The notes: generated by a model from the sequence alone, not told the origin. A DNA stretch of 64,000 nucleotides from Actinobacillus porcinus (GCF_901764995.1 NZ_CABFKI010000007.1:62001-126000); one strand, 5' to 3'; shown: positions 27,545-37,495, counted from the stretch's first letter. Numbers and translations are program-made.

Positions 27545-28582
27545 ATGAAAATCTCAAAAATTGCTTTGTCACTTTCTACGGTTTTATTAGGAAGTTTAAC
27601 TTTTACACAACCTGTTCAAGCTGACTCAGGACGCTTGGTGGTTTATTGTTCTGCACAAAATACCATGTGTGAACAAGAAACTCTCGCTTTCGAGAAAAAA
27701 ACAGGCATCAAAACCAGTTTTATCCGCGGTGGAACCGGGGCTATTTTAGCCAAAATAGATGCTGAAAAAGCCAACCCACAAGGCGATGTGTGGTATGGCG
27801 GAACCTTAGATCCCCACAGCCAAGCGGGCGAAATGGGCTTATTAGTTCCTTATAAATCCCCTAATTTGCAATATATTCCTGATGAGCTAAAAGATCCTGC
27901 TAAAGTGAAAGGAAATTACTCATCTGCAATTTATCTTGGCGTATTAGGCTTTGGTGTTAATACGGAACGCCTAGCAAAACTCAATATTCCCGTTCCAAAA
28001 TGCTGGAAAGATTTAACCGATCCGCGCTTAAAAAATGAAATTCAAGCTGCAGATCCACAAAGTTCAGGTACCGCTTATACCGCCCTTGCCACATTTATGC
28101 AACTTTGGGGCGAAGAACAAGCCTATGCCTATTTGAAAGAATTACACAAAAATGTTTCCCAATACACGAAATCAGGCAATACCGCTACTCGTAATACGGC
28201 ACGTGGCGAAGCTTCTATTGGTATTGGATTTTTACATGAACACTCTTTGGAAAAAGAAAAAGGCGCACCGGTGGAGCTTGTCGTACCTTGTGAAGGCACA
28301 GGCTATGAAATTGGTGGTGTAAGTATTATTAAAGGCGCTCGCAACCTTGAAAATGCGAAAAAATTTGTGGATTGGGCGTTATCAAAAGAAGCACAAGAAC
28401 TTTCTTGGCAAAAAGGTGAAACCCATCAAATTTTAACTAACGTTCAAGCGAAACAATCGCCTTATGCGCTAGATTTTAAATCCATCAACTTAATCAATTA
28501 TGATTTTGATAAATATGGTTCGAGCGATTTACGCAAACGCTTGATTACAAAATGGGTTGACGAAGTAAAATTAGCAAAATAA
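27545..28582 (+). CDS. periplasmic AfuA-like binding protein, copy 2
   Basis: A 345-residue tandem paralogue of the preceding gene, similar along its whole length, with its own signal peptide (cleavage near VQA-D, residue 27). Shared blocks include SGTAYTALATFMQLWGEE and VPCEGTGYE. Differences cluster near the presumed ligand loops (GGTGAIL in place of NGSGSTF; LEKEKGAPVELV in place of VEKQQGAPLELI). It may present a different sugar phosphate to the same permease. The origin is a tandem gene duplication. Confidence 0.9.
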   Translation: MKISKIALSLSTVLLGSLTFTQPVQADSGRLVVYCSAQNTMCEQETLAFEKKTGIKTSFIRGGTGAILAKIDAEKANPQGDVWYGGTLDPHSQAGEMGLLVPYKSPNLQYIPDELKDPAKVKGNYSSAIYLGVLGFGVNTERLAKLNIPVPKCWKDLTDPRLKNEIQAADPQSSGTAYTALATFMQLWGEEQAYAYLKELHKNVSQYTKSGNTATRNTARGEASIGIGFLHEHSLEKEKGAPVELVVPCEGTGYEIGGVSIIKGARNLENAKKFVDWALSKEAQELSWQKGETHQILTNVQAKQSPYALDFKSINLINYDFDKYGSSDLRKRLITKWVDEVKLAK

Positions 28583-28608
28583 ATTAATGCTATTCGATAA
28601 TCGAACAC

Positions 28609-28628
28609 GGACAGGCTAATGCCTGTCC
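28609..28628. repeat. hairpin between afuA copy 2 and afuB
   Basis: GGACAGGC-taat-GCCTGTCC, a perfect 8-bp stem in the 81-base gap. Together with the hairpins at 27447 and 30776 it gives every internal junction of this operon a stem-loop. Confidence 0.7.
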
Positions 28629-28663
28629 TTACCAATAAATAAACATTCATATTGCGAGGTTGT

Positions 28664-30721
28664 ATGAATTCCGCAAAAATACCTTTTACGCAATCGCCAA
28701 ATTTTTGGCTGTTATTATCAGTAATCGCCTTTCTCGTATTACCATCTCAAGCACTTGACTATGGGTTACTCGAAAGTACAGCTGATGAGTTTTATGCTGC
28801 CATGGGTTGGTCATCACTTAACCTGACGAGTTTATGGTTTTTACCTTTAATCGGCTTTTTTATTATTCCTAAACTCAATTTAAATGTTGCCACACAAGCT
28901 AAAGCAGAGCTTATTTTAATTGTCTCTACCACATTATTTGCTTTTGTGACCGCAACAATTTACAAAGTTTCCATGGGTTATTCGGTCATTATTTTATTAA
29001 CAACTTTGACCGCACTTGCCACCTTTGCCTTGGCTAAACTAAAAATCATGCAAGGCGATAAATTTATTATCGCATCACTATTAGCTATCATCTTGTTGAT
29101 TTTCTTCTTTATCGTCTATCCGACATTGGCAATATTAATTTCCATGTTCTATGACGGAGATACCTTTGCGCCACAACAAGTATTGCGTATTTTAAGCCAA
29201 AGTTATATTGCCCGTGTTATTACAAACTCTCTTGCTTTATCAGGCTTTGTGGGTGTGGTATCCACAATATTTGGTTTAGCTTTTGCCCTTTATACTACGC
29301 GGATTGCTCGCCGTACGGCGTTCATCGGTAAAATCTTTTCCATTTTACCGATTGTAACACCTCCCTTTGTGGTGGGATTAGGTGTCACCTTAATGCTTGG
29401 TCGCTCGGGTTATGTCACCGAATTTTTAACTGAACATTTAGGTTTTACCAACCATAACTGGTTATATGGTTTCAATGGCATTGCTATCGCACAAATTTTA
29501 GCGTTTGCCCCGATTTCATTTATGATTTTAGATGGCGCATTGAAATCTATTCATCCATCAATTGAAGAAGCCTCTTACACATTAAGAGCGAACCGCTACC
29601 AAACTTTCTATAACATTATCTTCCCACTACTTCGCCCTGCATTGGCAAACTCATTTTTAATTGTTTTTGTGCAATCATTAGCGGACTTTAGCAACCCATT
29701 AGTGTTAGGGGGAAGTTTCGATGTTATTGCTACCCAAATCTATTTCTACATTGCAGGTTCTCAATTAGATTACGCTTCCGCAAGTACACTGGGATCAATT
29801 TTATTAATCTTCTCATTGCTCATTTTCGTAGTGCAATATATGTGGATCGGTAATCGTTCCTACGTCACGGTTTCAGGTAAATCTTACCGCGGTGATGTAC
29901 AAGATCTTCCAAAAGGATTGAAATTAACCATTATCGCTATGCTGGGTTTCTGGGTTCTTTTCAACCTAGTACTTTACGGTAGCATTTTCTACGGTAGTTT
30001 CACCGTAAACTGGGGGGTAGATTACACCTTAACAACTCGCAACTACGAACTTATGTTCGGACAAGGTTTCAGTGACGGTGCATGGCCATCACTCTTGAAT
30101 ACCATGTTATATGCAGGAATTGCCGCGCCATTGACCGCACTTTTCGGCTTATTAATTGCTTATATCGTTGTGCGTAAAGATTTCCAAGGCAAAAAAACCT
30201 TAGAATTCTTAACCATGCTTTGCTTCGCAGTACCGGGCACTGTTGCCGGTGTATCTTACATACTCGCCTTTAATAATGCGCCAATGTATATCACAGGAAC
30301 AGGGATCATCATTATTATCTCAATGGTAATGCGTGACTTACCTATTGGTATGCGTGCCGCTATTGCAGGTCTTGGTCAACTTGATAAATCCCTTGATGAA
30401 GCTTCACTTTCCTTGAAAGGTTCTTCATTTAAAACGATTTGGTTTATTGTCTTCCCATTATTAAAACCAGCCTTACTCTCTGCGCTCGTTACGAGTTTTG
30501 TGCGTGCAATGACAACAGTGAGTGCCATTATTTTCTTAGTCACTGCAGATACTCGTGTGGCAACGGCATACATCCTAAACCGCGTTGAAGACGGTGAATA
30601 TGGTGTGGCGATTGCTTACGGGTCAATCTTAATTGTGGTGATGATGGCAATTATCTTGTTCTTTGACTGGATTGTGGGGGATACACGCATTTCACGTTCA
30701 AAAGCGAAAAAAATGAATTAA
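28664..30721 (+). CDS. afuB: AfuB sugar-phosphate ABC permease
   Basis: A 685-residue fused permease with two BPD_transp_1 halves of about six helices each. Each half has an EAA loop: DGALKSIHPSIEEASYTL near residue 295 and IAGLGQLDKSLDEASLSL near 570, which dock with AfuC. ATG 28664 follows GCGAGGTTGT; an upstream in-frame start at 28652 is less likely. It serves both AfuA copies. Confidence 0.93.
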   Translation: MNSAKIPFTQSPNFWLLLSVIAFLVLPSQALDYGLLESTADEFYAAMGWSSLNLTSLWFLPLIGFFIIPKLNLNVATQAKAELILIVSTTLFAFVTATIYKVSMGYSVIILLTTLTALATFALAKLKIMQGDKFIIASLLAIILLIFFFIVYPTLAILISMFYDGDTFAPQQVLRILSQSYIARVITNSLALSGFVGVVSTIFGLAFALYTTRIARRTAFIGKIFSILPIVTPPFVVGLGVTLMLGRSGYVTEFLTEHLGFTNHNWLYGFNGIAIAQILAFAPISFMILDGALKSIHPSIEEASYTLRANRYQTFYNIIFPLLRPALANSFLIVFVQSLADFSNPLVLGGSFDVIATQIYFYIAGSQLDYASASTLGSILLIFSLLIFVVQYMWIGNRSYVTVSGKSYRGDVQDLPKGLKLTIIAMLGFWVLFNLVLYGSIFYGSFTVNWGVDYTLTTRNYELMFGQGFSDGAWPSLLNTMLYAGIAAPLTALFGLLIAYIVVRKDFQGKKTLEFLTMLCFAVPGTVAGVSYILAFNNAPMYITGTGIIIIISMVMRDLPIGMRAAIAGLGQLDKSLDEASLSLKGSSFKTIWFIVFPLLKPALLSALVTSFVRAMTTVSAIIFLVTADTRVATAYILNRVEDGEYGVAIAYGSILIVVMMAIILFFDWIVGDTRISRSKAKKMN

Positions 30722-30775
30722 TTTTAACCGCACTTGTAAGGGCAAACACAGTTGCTCAATCAATGAATATGGATA

Positions 30776-30797
30776 TAGGGGAATGTATTATCCCCTA
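30776..30797. repeat. hairpin between afuB and afuC
   Basis: TAGGGGA and TCCCCTA flank eight bases in the 99-base gap, which also holds an uptake core at about 30728. It may tune afuC expression. Confidence 0.6.
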
Positions 30798-30820
30798 CAA
30801 AATAAAGGTAGTACCAAATT

Positions 30821-31879
30821 ATGACAACAACAAAAAATGATGACTTCTTAGTCTTAAAAAATATCACCAAATCTTTTGGCAAAGTCACTGTTATTGATGA
30901 TTTAGACTTAACCATTAAGCGCGGCACGATGGTGACTTTACTCGGGCCTTCGGGTTGCGGTAAAACTACCGTGCTTCGTTTAGTAGCCGGCTTGGAAAGC
31001 CCGACTTCAGGTCAAATTTTTATCGATGGCGAAGATGTCACTAAATCCTCTATTCAAAATCGAGATATTTGTATTGTGTTCCAGTCCTACGCGCTCTTTC
31101 CACATATGTCTATTGGCGATAACGTGGGTTATGGTTTGCGTATGCAAGGCGTCAGTGCCGATGAACGCAAACAGCGTGTGAAAGAAGCCTTGGAATTAGT
31201 GGATTTAGCCGGCTTTGAAGATCGTTTTGTGGATCAAATTTCAGGCGGTCAACAACAACGTGTGGCACTGGCGCGTGCGTTAGTGTTAAAACCGAAAGTA
31301 TTGTTATTTGATGAACCATTAAGTAACTTAGACGCCAACTTACGCCGTTCAATGCGTGAAAAAATCCGTGAATTACAACAACGTTTAGGCATTACTAGTC
31401 TTTATGTGACTCACGATCAAACAGAAGCCTTTGCGGTATCTGATGAAGTGATTGTGATGCATAAAGGGAAAATCATGCAAAAAGCTCCGGCGAAAGAACT
31501 TTATTTACGTCCAAATTCCCTATTCTTGGCCAACTTTATGGGGGAAAGCAGTATTTTTGACGGCACAGTTTCACACAATACGATTACCGTAAATCAATAT
31601 TCCTTTACCCTATCCAACGCGGCGGACTTCGGTATTCCGGATGGCGAATGTTTAGTGGGAATTCGCCCGGAAGCGATTTCCTTACAAAACCAAGGGGAAG
31701 CCGCCCAAGCCTGCGAAATTAAATCCGCGGTTTATATGGGCAACCACTGGGAAATTGTCGCGAACTGGGGTGGCAAAGATTTACTCGTTAACAGCAACCC
31801 TGAAGATTTTGACCCACATGCCCAAACCGCTTATGTGCATTTGGCGGAACATGGGGTGTTTTTGTTGAAAAAAGAATAA
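30821..31879 (+). CDS. afuC: AfuC ABC transporter ATPase
   Basis: A 352-residue ATPase that drives AfuAB. Walker A GPSGCGKT near residue 42, signature [15 protein letters not shown] near 140, Walker [13 protein letters not shown] near 160, and a C-terminal TOBE-like domain from about 245. RBS AAAGGTAG. It is separated from the nucleoside hydrolase gene by only 37 bases. Confidence 0.94.
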   Translation: MTTTKNDDFLVLKNITKSFGKVTVIDDLDLTIKRGTMVTLLGPSGCGKTTVLRLVAGLESPTSGQIFIDGEDVTKSSIQNRDICIVFQSYALFPHMSIGDNVGYGLRMQGVSADERKQRVKEALELVDLAGFEDRFVDQISGGQQQRVALARALVLKPKVLLFDEPLSNLDANLRRSMREKIRELQQRLGITSLYVTHDQTEAFAVSDEVIVMHKGKIMQKAPAKELYLRPNSLFLANFMGESSIFDGTVSHNTITVNQYSFTLSNAADFGIPDGECLVGIRPEAISLQNQGEAAQACEIKSAVYMGNHWEIVANWGGKDLLVNSNPEDFDPHAQTAYVHLAEHGVFLLKKE

Positions 31880-31916
31880 ACAGCCCTAAAAATTCCCATT
31901 TATAAGGAGATAAATT

Positions 31917-32846
31917 ATGGCTCAAAAAATTATTCTCGACTGTGATCCCGGTCATGATGATGCGATTGCAATGATGCTGGCTTGGGGAAATCCGAATATT
32001 GATTTACTTGCCGTGACAACCGTTGTTGGCAATCAGACGTTAGAGAAAGTTTCGCGTAACGCGTTGGCGGTAGCGGAAATGGCAAAAATGTATGGAGTGC
32101 CTATTGCAAAAGGTTGCGATCATCCGTTAGTACGTGATGTAGAAAATGCGCCGAATATTCATGGTAATTCAGGTATGGATGGCCCTGTATTGCCTGAGCC
32201 AACCATGCAATTTGAAGAGAAACACGCGGTAAATCTGATCATTGAGCTTATTATGTCTCACCCTGAGAAAACCATTACACTGGTGCCAACCGGGGGGCTA
32301 ACCAATATTGCTATGGCTGCCCGTTTGGAGCCGCGTATTATTGATCGCGTGAAAGAAGTGGTGTTAATGGGCGGCGGATACCATACCGGTAACTGGAGTG
32401 CGGTGGCAGAATTCAATATTAAAATTGACCCCGAAGCGGCGCATATTGTGTTTAATGCAGGCTGGAAAGTCACTATGGTAGGATTAGATCTCACTCATCA
32501 AGCCTTAGCGACACCTGATATTGTGGAACGCTTTGCGGCACTCAATACTAAACCGGGGCAATTTGTGGTGGATTTACTCAAGTTCTTCGGCAAGATGTAT
32601 AAACAAGTGCAAAATTTTGATGCCCCACCGGTTCATGACGCTTGCGCGGTTGCTTATGTTATCGATCCAACGCTCATTGAAGTGCAACAAGTTCCTGTGA
32701 ATATTGAATTAACCGGTACGCACACGTTAGGCATGACGGTAGCAGATTTCCGTTATCCGCCAAAACCTTGTAATACGTGGGTAGCGAAAAAACTCGATAA
32801 AGCACGTTTTTGGGATCTTGTTGTGGATGCGGTGAGAAATTTATAA
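31917..32846 (+). CDS. ribonucleoside hydrolase (RihA/RihB type)
   Basis: A 309-residue inosine-uridine hydrolase family enzyme that splits ribonucleosides into base and ribose. Calcium-binding DCDPGHDD at residues 8-15, VGLDLTHQA near 185 and the HDACAVAY block near 238 are intact. The histidine pattern suggests the pyrimidine-preferring subgroup, but this is not firm. RBS AAGGAGATAAATT. Its distance to afuC suggests it belongs to the afu operon; the psu operon follows. Confidence 0.9.
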   Translation: MAQKIILDCDPGHDDAIAMMLAWGNPNIDLLAVTTVVGNQTLEKVSRNALAVAEMAKMYGVPIAKGCDHPLVRDVENAPNIHGNSGMDGPVLPEPTMQFEEKHAVNLIIELIMSHPEKTITLVPTGGLTNIAMAARLEPRIIDRVKEVVLMGGGYHTGNWSAVAEFNIKIDPEAAHIVFNAGWKVTMVGLDLTHQALATPDIVERFAALNTKPGQFVVDLLKFFGKMYKQVQNFDAPPVHDACAVAYVIDPTLIEVQQVPVNIELTGTHTLGMTVADFRYPPKPCNTWVAKKLDKARFWDLVVDAVRNL

Positions 32847-32868
32847 TTCTCTACTACTCTATCACAAA

Positions 32869-32965
32869 GCTGAAATGGCGGTTGGTGAGCTTGTCGAACC
32901 ATAAGACATTTCAGCGTTTACTGCACAAGACTTACGTTTCGACAGGCTCAACGACCGTCTTGTGC
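32869..32965. repeat. TTCGACAAGCTCA composite repeat, copy 2 (inverted)
   Basis: The same two hairpins as 8770-8864 in reverse order: GCTGAAATG (32869) with CATTTCAGC (32907), and GCACAAGAC (32923) with GTCTTGTGC (32957). Located between the nucleoside hydrolase and psu operons, where it may end transcription of the first. Confidence 0.8.
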
Positions 32966-33005
32966 AAATACCACAAAATATCGCGCTTCCCTTCAAATTA
33001 TTTTC

Positions 33006-33100
33006 TGTGATCTCTCTCACAAATCTCAATATAAGTCATTGCAATGTCTCATTATTTCCCTACAATCACAAACATAAGTTTGAGGTATAAACTTATGTTT
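33006..33100 (+). promoter_or_regulatory. psu operon control region: CRP site, promoter, operator palindrome
   Basis: TGTGATCTCTCTCACA (33006-33021) is a perfect CRP consensus. TTGCAA (33039-33044) and TACAAT (33061-33066), 16 bases apart, form a promoter; CRP would be centred near -60, a class I position. A perfect 12-bp inverted repeat AAACATAAGTTT / AAACTTATGTTT (33070-33081, 33089-33100) covers the expected start of transcription and precedes TTGGAGG, so it is a likely repressor operator. Confidence 0.75.
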
Positions 33101-33114
33101 ATTGGAGGTAAATT

Positions 33115-34218
33115 ATGACTGATAATGAACGTATTATTTTTGAACTTATTCGTAAAAATCCCTTTATATCCCAGCAAGAACTTGCGGATAAAATCGGTCT
33201 CTCTCGTTCTGCGGTCGCGAACATCATTTCCGCATTAGTCAAAAAAGAATATTTGCTTGGCAAAGCTTATATTTTTAATGAACGCAATGCTATCGTCTGT
33301 ATTGGTGCGGCAAACCTTGATAAAAAAATCAAAACCGATCATGAGTTACAAGGATACACATCCAATCCGATTACATCAAAAGTCTCTATTGGCGGCGTTG
33401 TCCGCAATATTGCCGAAAATCTGGGGCGCTTAGAACAAGAAGTCATTCTTATTTCTACCGTTGGCAGCGATCCTGAATGGTCAAGAATAAAAGCTCTCTC
33501 TTCGCCTTTTATGAACACGGAATCGGTGATCACGCTTGAAGGGCAATCCACGGGTTGTTACACCGCACTTCTTGATATTGATGGGGAAATGTATTTAGGC
33601 TTAGCCGATATGTCTATTTATGATCATTTCAAGCCTGAACTCTTAATCAAACGCCAACAATACTTGCGTAATGCAAAATGTTTGGTCGTTGATTTAAATT
33701 GCCCGAAAGAAACCGTGGAATTTCTTTGTGCCTACGCCACCAAACACCAAATTAAACTTGCCGTTATCGCAGTTTCTGAACCCAAAATGAAACATTTGCC
33801 ACGCCAATTAGCCGGAGTCGATTGCTTATTTATCAATAAAGGCGAGCTAGGTGCCTTTGTCGGACGTGTTCTCAATACGGATGAAAGTTTAAAAAGTGCG
33901 GTGAATGAAGTGCTAGATTTAGGCGTAAAACAAATTATTCTCACCGCCGGCGCCAAAGGGGTTTTATCCGCCAATCAATCGCACTACCAATGGTATCCGG
34001 TAAAACAGCTAGCGTCTTCAAAAATCGTGGACGTCACTGGTGCCGGAGATTCCTTTAGTGCTGCCTATATCGATGCTTGGCTACAACATCAACCTGAACC
34101 GCAATGTATTTTAGCGGGAATGGTCAATGCCTATCACACGATTCAATCTGAATTTACCGTTCGCCCTAATTTAACTAAAGCACAATTACAAACTGAAATG
34201 GAGCATTTTTATGAATAA
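33115..34218 (+). CDS. psuK: pseudouridine kinase with N-terminal helix-turn-helix
   Basis: PfkB-family kinase that phosphorylates pseudouridine to pseudouridine 5'-phosphate. The 367-residue protein has an N-terminal winged helix (about 8-50, ISQQELADKIGLSRSAVANI) and a ribokinase fold with VVDVTGAGDSFSAAY near residue 308 (catalytic Asp and anion hole). The start follows TTGGAGGTAAATT. It overlaps psuG by eight bases. The DNA-binding domain may bind the palindrome upstream. Confidence 0.93.
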   Translation: MTDNERIIFELIRKNPFISQQELADKIGLSRSAVANIISALVKKEYLLGKAYIFNERNAIVCIGAANLDKKIKTDHELQGYTSNPITSKVSIGGVVRNIAENLGRLEQEVILISTVGSDPEWSRIKALSSPFMNTESVITLEGQSTGCYTALLDIDGEMYLGLADMSIYDHFKPELLIKRQQYLRNAKCLVVDLNCPKETVEFLCAYATKHQIKLAVIAVSEPKMKHLPRQLAGVDCLFINKGELGAFVGRVLNTDESLKSAVNEVLDLGVKQIILTAGAKGVLSANQSHYQWYPVKQLASSKIVDVTGAGDSFSAAYIDAWLQHQPEPQCILAGMVNAYHTIQSEFTVRPNLTKAQLQTEMEHFYE

Positions 34219-35122
34219 CTATTTAGTCTTATCTCAAGAAGTCAAAGAAGGTATGGAAAAAGGTTTACCTATTGTTGCCTTAGAATCAACCATTATTTCC
34301 CATGGTATGCCTTATCCGCAAAATGTACAAATGGCACGAGAAGTGGAACAAATTGTACGTGATCATGGTGCCGTGCCTGCCACGATTGCCATTGTCGATG
34401 GCAAAATCAAAATTGGCTTATCTGATGATGAATTGGAAATGTTTGGGAGTAGCAAAGGCATTGCAAAAGTCTCGCGCCGTGATTTAGCGGATGTTGTTAC
34501 CTCAAAACGTTTAGGTGCAACCACCGTGGCCAGCACAATGATCGCCGCTCAATTAGCGGGGATTAAATTTTTTGTAACAGGCGGTTTAGGCGGTGTCCAT
34601 CGCGGTTGGGAACATAACTTAGATATTTCTGCCGATTTAGATGAATTTGCGCAAACGAACGTTACGGTGATCTGTGCCGGCGCTAAATCTATCTTAGATC
34701 TTCCTGCCACCTTAGAATATTTAGAAACCAAAGGCGTTCCTGTTATTGGTTACCAAACTAAAAATCTTCCCGCCTTCTTTTGTCGTGACAGCGGCTTACC
34801 GCTTCCGCTCTCATCAGATGATTTACAGCATATTGCCAATATGATTAAAACCAAATGGGAACTGGGACTTCAAGGCGGTGTGGTGGTGGCTAACCCCATT
34901 CCTGAAGAGCATGCCCTTGCCCCTGAATATATCAACGGCATTATTGAAAGTGCGGTCAAAGAAGCGGAAGAAAAAGGCATTACAGGAAAAGATATTACGC
35001 CATTTTTATTAGGCAAAATTGTAGAAATGACGGATGGCAAAAGCTTAGAAGCCAATATTCATTTGGTGAAAAACAATGCCAAAATTGGCGCACAACTGGC
35101 TGTCCGTTATTTTAAATCATAA
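34211..35122 (+). CDS. psuG: pseudouridine-5'-phosphate glycosidase
   Basis: Splits the C-C glycosidic bond of pseudouridine 5'-phosphate, giving uracil and ribose 5-phosphate (EC 4.2.1.70). The 303-residue protein keeps the family blocks ALESTIISHGMPYPQN near residue 20, TVASTMIAAQLAGI with its catalytic region near 103, and GGLGGVHRG near 123. Translationally coupled to psuK. Confidence 0.96.
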   Translation: MNNYLVLSQEVKEGMEKGLPIVALESTIISHGMPYPQNVQMAREVEQIVRDHGAVPATIAIVDGKIKIGLSDDELEMFGSSKGIAKVSRRDLADVVTSKRLGATTVASTMIAAQLAGIKFFVTGGLGGVHRGWEHNLDISADLDEFAQTNVTVICAGAKSILDLPATLEYLETKGVPVIGYQTKNLPAFFCRDSGLPLPLSSDDLQHIANMIKTKWELGLQGGVVVANPIPEEHALAPEYINGIIESAVKEAEEKGITGKDITPFLLGKIVEMTDGKSLEANIHLVKNNAKIGAQLAVRYFKS

Positions 35123-35174
35123 GCTCAACGAGCCCATTCTTTTGGGCTAGGCATTTCTCTAACCGGAGGTTCCT

Positions 35175-36440
35175 ATGGACATCGTAAACAGTTTATTTGG
35201 CATATTTATTTTGCTGTTGATTGCCTTTTTATTCTCTAACAACAAAAAAGCGATTAATTATCGCACTGTTATTGGCGCACTACTTATCCAAATGGCAATT
35301 GGTGCATTAATTTTATACGTTCCCCTTGGACGTAAAGTATTAATGGCGGTGTCTGATGGCGTGGCGAAAATTATTGCTTTCGGTGCGGATGGGATGAATT
35401 TCCTATTTGGTGGTTTAGTCAGTGAGAAAATGTTTGAAGTATTTGGTGGCGGTGGATTCGTCTTTGCCTTCCGCGTACTGCCGCCCATTATCTTCTTTGC
35501 CGCGCTCATTTCTGTTTTGTACTATCTCGGTATTATGCAAATGATCATCAAAGTTATTGGTGGTGGTTTGCAAAAATTATTAGGTACATCAAAAGCAGAG
35601 TCCACATCAGCGGCGGCAAATATTTTCGTAGGGCAAACGGAAGCGCCTTTATTAGTTAAACCGTTCATTGAAAAAATGACACAGTCTGAATTATTTGCCG
35701 TAATGGTTGGGGGATTAGCCTCTATTGCCGGTGCCTCTCTTGCCGGTTATGCCGGAATGGGAATTCCGTTACCATATTTAATTGCCGCATCATTTATGGC
35801 TGCCCCGGGTGGCTTATTATTCGCAAAAATTCTCTTCCCACAAACAGAAAAACCGAATGATGATATTAAATTAGTGGATGATGGCGAAAAACCTGCCAAT
35901 GTCATTGAAGCGGCAGCATCCGGTGCAGCTTCAGGTGCGCAATTAGCCATCAATATCGGCGCCATGTTAATTGCCTTTATTGCCTTAATTTCAATGCTCA
36001 ATTGGATCATTTCTGCGCTCGCGGGCTTAGTGGGACAAGAAGGCGTAACACTTCAATCATTACTCGGCTATGCGTTCCAACCATTAGCTTGGGCTGTGGG
36101 TGTGCCTTGGGAAGAAGCACAAGTTTCCGGTGCCTTAATCGGTGAAAAATTAATTCTAAATGAATTTGTGGCTTATGTAGATTTTATCAAATACCTTAGC
36201 CCGGAATCTGCCGTTCAATTAAGCCCGAAAACCGTTGCCATTATCACCTTTGCGCTCTGTGGTTTCGCTAACTTGGGCTCTATTGCCATTTTAGTAGGTG
36301 GATTAGGTAGCATGGCGCCATCACGCCGTAGTGATATTGCGCGTATGGGGATCCGCGCGGTTATCGCCGGCTCACTTTCTAATCTTATGAGCGGTGCCAT
36401 TGCCGGTTTATTTATTGGCATTGGCGGATCCATTATGTAA
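35175..36440 (+). CDS. NupC-family concentrative nucleoside transporter, probable pseudouridine importer
   Basis: A 421-residue CNT symporter (Na+ or H+ nucleoside import) with about ten helices. It carries the CNT signature segments [12 protein letters not shown] near residue 155, [15 protein letters not shown] near 180 and [17 protein letters not shown] near 360. It is placed third in the psu operon, 52 bases after psuG with a small AGCCCA / TGGGCT hairpin between; the start follows CCGGAGGTTCC. Pseudouridine as substrate is inferred from context. Confidence 0.9.
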   Translation: MDIVNSLFGIFILLLIAFLFSNNKKAINYRTVIGALLIQMAIGALILYVPLGRKVLMAVSDGVAKIIAFGADGMNFLFGGLVSEKMFEVFGGGGFVFAFRVLPPIIFFAALISVLYYLGIMQMIIKVIGGGLQKLLGTSKAESTSAAANIFVGQTEAPLLVKPFIEKMTQSELFAVMVGGLASIAGASLAGYAGMGIPLPYLIAASFMAAPGGLLFAKILFPQTEKPNDDIKLVDDGEKPANVIEAAASGAASGAQLAINIGAMLIAFIALISMLNWIISALAGLVGQEGVTLQSLLGYAFQPLAWAVGVPWEEAQVSGALIGEKLILNEFVAYVDFIKYLSPESAVQLSPKTVAIITFALCGFANLGSIAILVGGLGSMAPSRRSDIARMGIRAVIAGSLSNLMSGAIAGLFIGIGGSIM

Positions 36441-36457
36441 ATTTTCTCGCGATAACC

Positions 36458-36495
36458 AACCGCACTTTCCCCCTAAAGTGCGGTTCTTTTTTATT
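36458..36495 (+). terminator. uptake-sequence pair ending the psu operon
   Basis: AACCGCACTTT (36458-36468) and AAAGTGCGGTT (36475-36485) form an 11-bp stem, followed by CTTTTTT. Confidence 0.9.
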
Positions 36496-36557
36496 GTGTT
36501 TTTTATTTTAATAACATACTATAACACTCAGTTATTATCATATTAAAAGGATACACA

Positions 36558-37418
36558 ATGAAAAACGAATTAATTTGTTACAAAAAAATGCCTGTTTGGA
36601 CAAAAGACAGCTTGCCAAAAATGTTCCAAGAAAAACACAATACCAAAGCAGGGACTTGGGGGAAATTGACCGTGTTAAAAGGGGCATTAAAATTTTACGA
36701 ATTAACAGAAAATGGCGATGTGGTTAACGAACATATTTTTACCGCAGATAACGACACGCCTTTTGTTGAACCGCAACTTTGGCACCGCGTAGAAGCACTT
36801 TCTGATGATTTAGAGTGTTATTTGGAATTTTATTGCACCAAAGCGGATTATTTCAGCAAAAAATACAACCTAACGGCAACCCATTCTGAAGTCAAAGCGG
36901 CTGCAGAAATATTAACCCCTTGCAAAACCTTAGATCTTGGTTGTGGGCAAGGACGCAATTCACTGTATTTAAGTTTGTTGGGCTATGATGTGACCGCTTG
37001 GGATCATAATGAAATGAGCGTAGGCTTTTTACGCGAAACCGCGGAGAAAGAAAATCTAAACATTTCCACCGCACTTTACGATATTAACAGTGCCAATATT
37101 CAAGAGCATTACGACTTTATCGTTTCCACTGTGGTCTTTATGTTCCTAAATCGTCAAGCGGTACCGAATATCATTAAAAATATGCAAGAACATACCAATG
37201 CCGGCGGCTACAATCTTATCGTTGCGGCAATGGATACCGCTGATGTGCCTTGCCCAATGCCTTTTTCATTTACATTTAAAGAAAATGAACTGGCGAATTA
37301 TTATCAGGACTGGGAATTAGTGAAATATCAAGAAGAAATGGGTGAATTGCATAAAACCGATGAAAATGGCAATCGAATTAAGATGAAATTTGTTACGATG
37401 TTAGCGCGGAAGAGATAG
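36558..37418 (+). CDS. tehB: tellurite resistance methyltransferase TehB, long form
   Basis: SAM-dependent methyltransferase of 286 residues, the Haemophilus-type long form with an N-terminal cupin-like DUF1971 domain (about 1-90, PVWTKDSLPKMF) and a C-terminal TehB domain with the AdoMet loop DLGCGQGRNSLYLS near residue 125. In H. influenzae TehB contributes to tellurite and oxidant resistance. RBS AAAAGGATACACA. A terminator hairpin follows at 37474. Confidence 0.95.
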   Translation: MKNELICYKKMPVWTKDSLPKMFQEKHNTKAGTWGKLTVLKGALKFYELTENGDVVNEHIFTADNDTPFVEPQLWHRVEALSDDLECYLEFYCTKADYFSKKYNLTATHSEVKAAAEILTPCKTLDLGCGQGRNSLYLSLLGYDVTAWDHNEMSVGFLRETAEKENLNISTALYDINSANIQEHYDFIVSTVVFMFLNRQAVPNIIKNMQEHTNAGGYNLIVAAMDTADVPCPMPFSFTFKENELANYYQDWELVKYQEEMGELHKTDENGNRIKMKFVTMLARKR

Positions 37419-37473
37419 GTAGCTAAAAACTGAGACCATTGCCCTATACGAGCCGTATAGGGCTAGTTAATCC

Positions 37474-37495
37474 GAGCCGCTCTGCGGCTCTTTTT
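37474..37495 (+). terminator. terminator after tehB
   Basis: GAGCCGC-tct-GCGGCTC followed by TTTTT. A second palindrome, GCCCTATACG / CGTATAGGGC (37441-37463), stands just upstream. Confidence 0.85.
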
